Assembly: GCF_037948395.1 (NCBI RefSeq)
Contig: NZ_CP149940.1
Coordinates: 3,844,001-3,908,000 of the forward strand
Reading direction: 5' to 3'
DNA length: 64,000 nucleotides
Source: Serratia nevei
GTDB taxonomy: Bacteria; Pseudomonadota; Gammaproteobacteria; Enterobacterales; Enterobacteriaceae
The notes under the pieces were generated by a model. It worked only from the letters and a program-made list of their open reading frames with translations. It did not search any database and had not been told where the DNA came from. The position numbers and the translations under genes are program-made. Of the stretch, positions 63,795 through 64,000 are shown piece after piece. Numbering within the stretch: the first letter of the stretch is position 1; every line of letters starts with the position of its first letter.

Positions 63795-64000
63795 ATGTCA
63801 ACCATCCTTACCCTCGACAGCGACAGGCTGCGGCTGCGCCCCTGGCGCGACGACGATCTGCCGGCCTTCGCCGCGCTTAACGCCGATCCGCAGGTGATGC
63901 GCTATTTCCCGGCGACGATGACGGCCGAAGAAAGCCACGCGCAGGCCGAACGCATCCGCGCCTTCATGCAGCAACATGGCTGGGGGCTATGGGCGGTGGA
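63795..64000 (+). CDS. RimJ/RimL-type GNAT acetyltransferase, N-terminal part (runs off window)
   Basis: ATG at 63795 has GGAGG 9 bases upstream. The visible 68 residues (start STILTLDSDRLRLRPWRDDD, then ADPQVMRYFPATMTAEESHA) match the N-terminal half of RimJ/RimL-like acetyltransferases. The acetyl-CoA loop is beyond the window edge, so substrate class cannot be judged. Confidence 0.82.
   Translation, partial: MSTILTLDSDRLRLRPWRDDDLPAFAALNADPQVMRYFPATMTAEESHAQAERIRAFMQQHGWGLWAV

Noticed and set aside
1..64000. CRISPR arrays, tRNA or rRNA genes, insertion sequences, prophage
   Set aside because: No regularly spaced repeats, cloverleaf-like segments, transposase genes with catalytic cores or phage structural genes were seen on reading the window; no dedicated scan could be run.

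Overview
The window is a GC-rich enterobacterial chromosome segment. Gene order from talA-tkt through nudK, narQ, acrD, dapE, tmcA, purC, dapA, bcp, perM, bepA, hda, uraA, upp, purMN, ppk-ppx and yfgG follows the Escherichia coli block around talA/tktB to yfgG. Many proteins are clearly orthologous but diverged. Together with the extra genes and the PstB/PstA/PstC-like cluster beside ppk, this suggests Serratia (S. marcescens-like) or a close Yersiniaceae relative. The organism is an inference from remembered protein sequences and synteny; no search was run. I see no rRNA, tRNA, CRISPR array, IS element or prophage.

Layout. 0-5 kb: pentose-phosphate genes (talA end, tkt), nudK, and a secreted M60-type metallopeptidase with a chitin-binding-like N-terminus. 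5-12 kb: the nitrate/nitrite two-component pair narQ-narP side by side, then the RND pump acrD with a BaeR-like box and the 19-residue ypfM. 12-20 kb: a TPR protein, two acetyltransferases and a LuxR-type regulator in AT-rich DNA, then yffB-dapE-M15 peptidase-ypfN, ypfH, tmcA and ypfJ. 21-26 kb: purC (PurR box), bamC-dapA, gcvR-bcp, perM. 26-33 kb is an accessory stretch: a 31-residue membrane miniprotein, a strongly folded intergenic segment, several regulator/target pairs (XRE-cupin, Lrp/LysE, Rrf2/flavoprotein) and a two-repeat molbindin. 33-42 kb: bepA, yfgD, hda (CTG start), a heptad-rich lipoprotein, a GlsB-like protein, a DUF421 protein, uraA-upp, purMN (PurR box), speG.

42.4-46 kb is an AT-richer island holding a two-gene Thoeris anti-phage system: thsA (SIR2 plus SLOG/STALD) overlapping thsB (TIR), followed by a terminator and a convergent membrane-protein gene of unknown role. 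It sits between speG and a PhoB-boxed phosphate-transporter operon (pstB, long pstA, very long pstC, without pstS or phoU) that is divergent from ppk-ppx. This puts phosphate uptake and polyphosphate turnover side by side.

After yfgG and mgtE the order leaves the E. coli yfgF region. It continues with dgcE (yegE), a MuA-type DNA-binding protein, an Ada-AlkA fusion and yegD, which in E. coli belong to a distant block. The window therefore spans a rearrangement junction. The last gene, an acetyltransferase, is cut by the window end.
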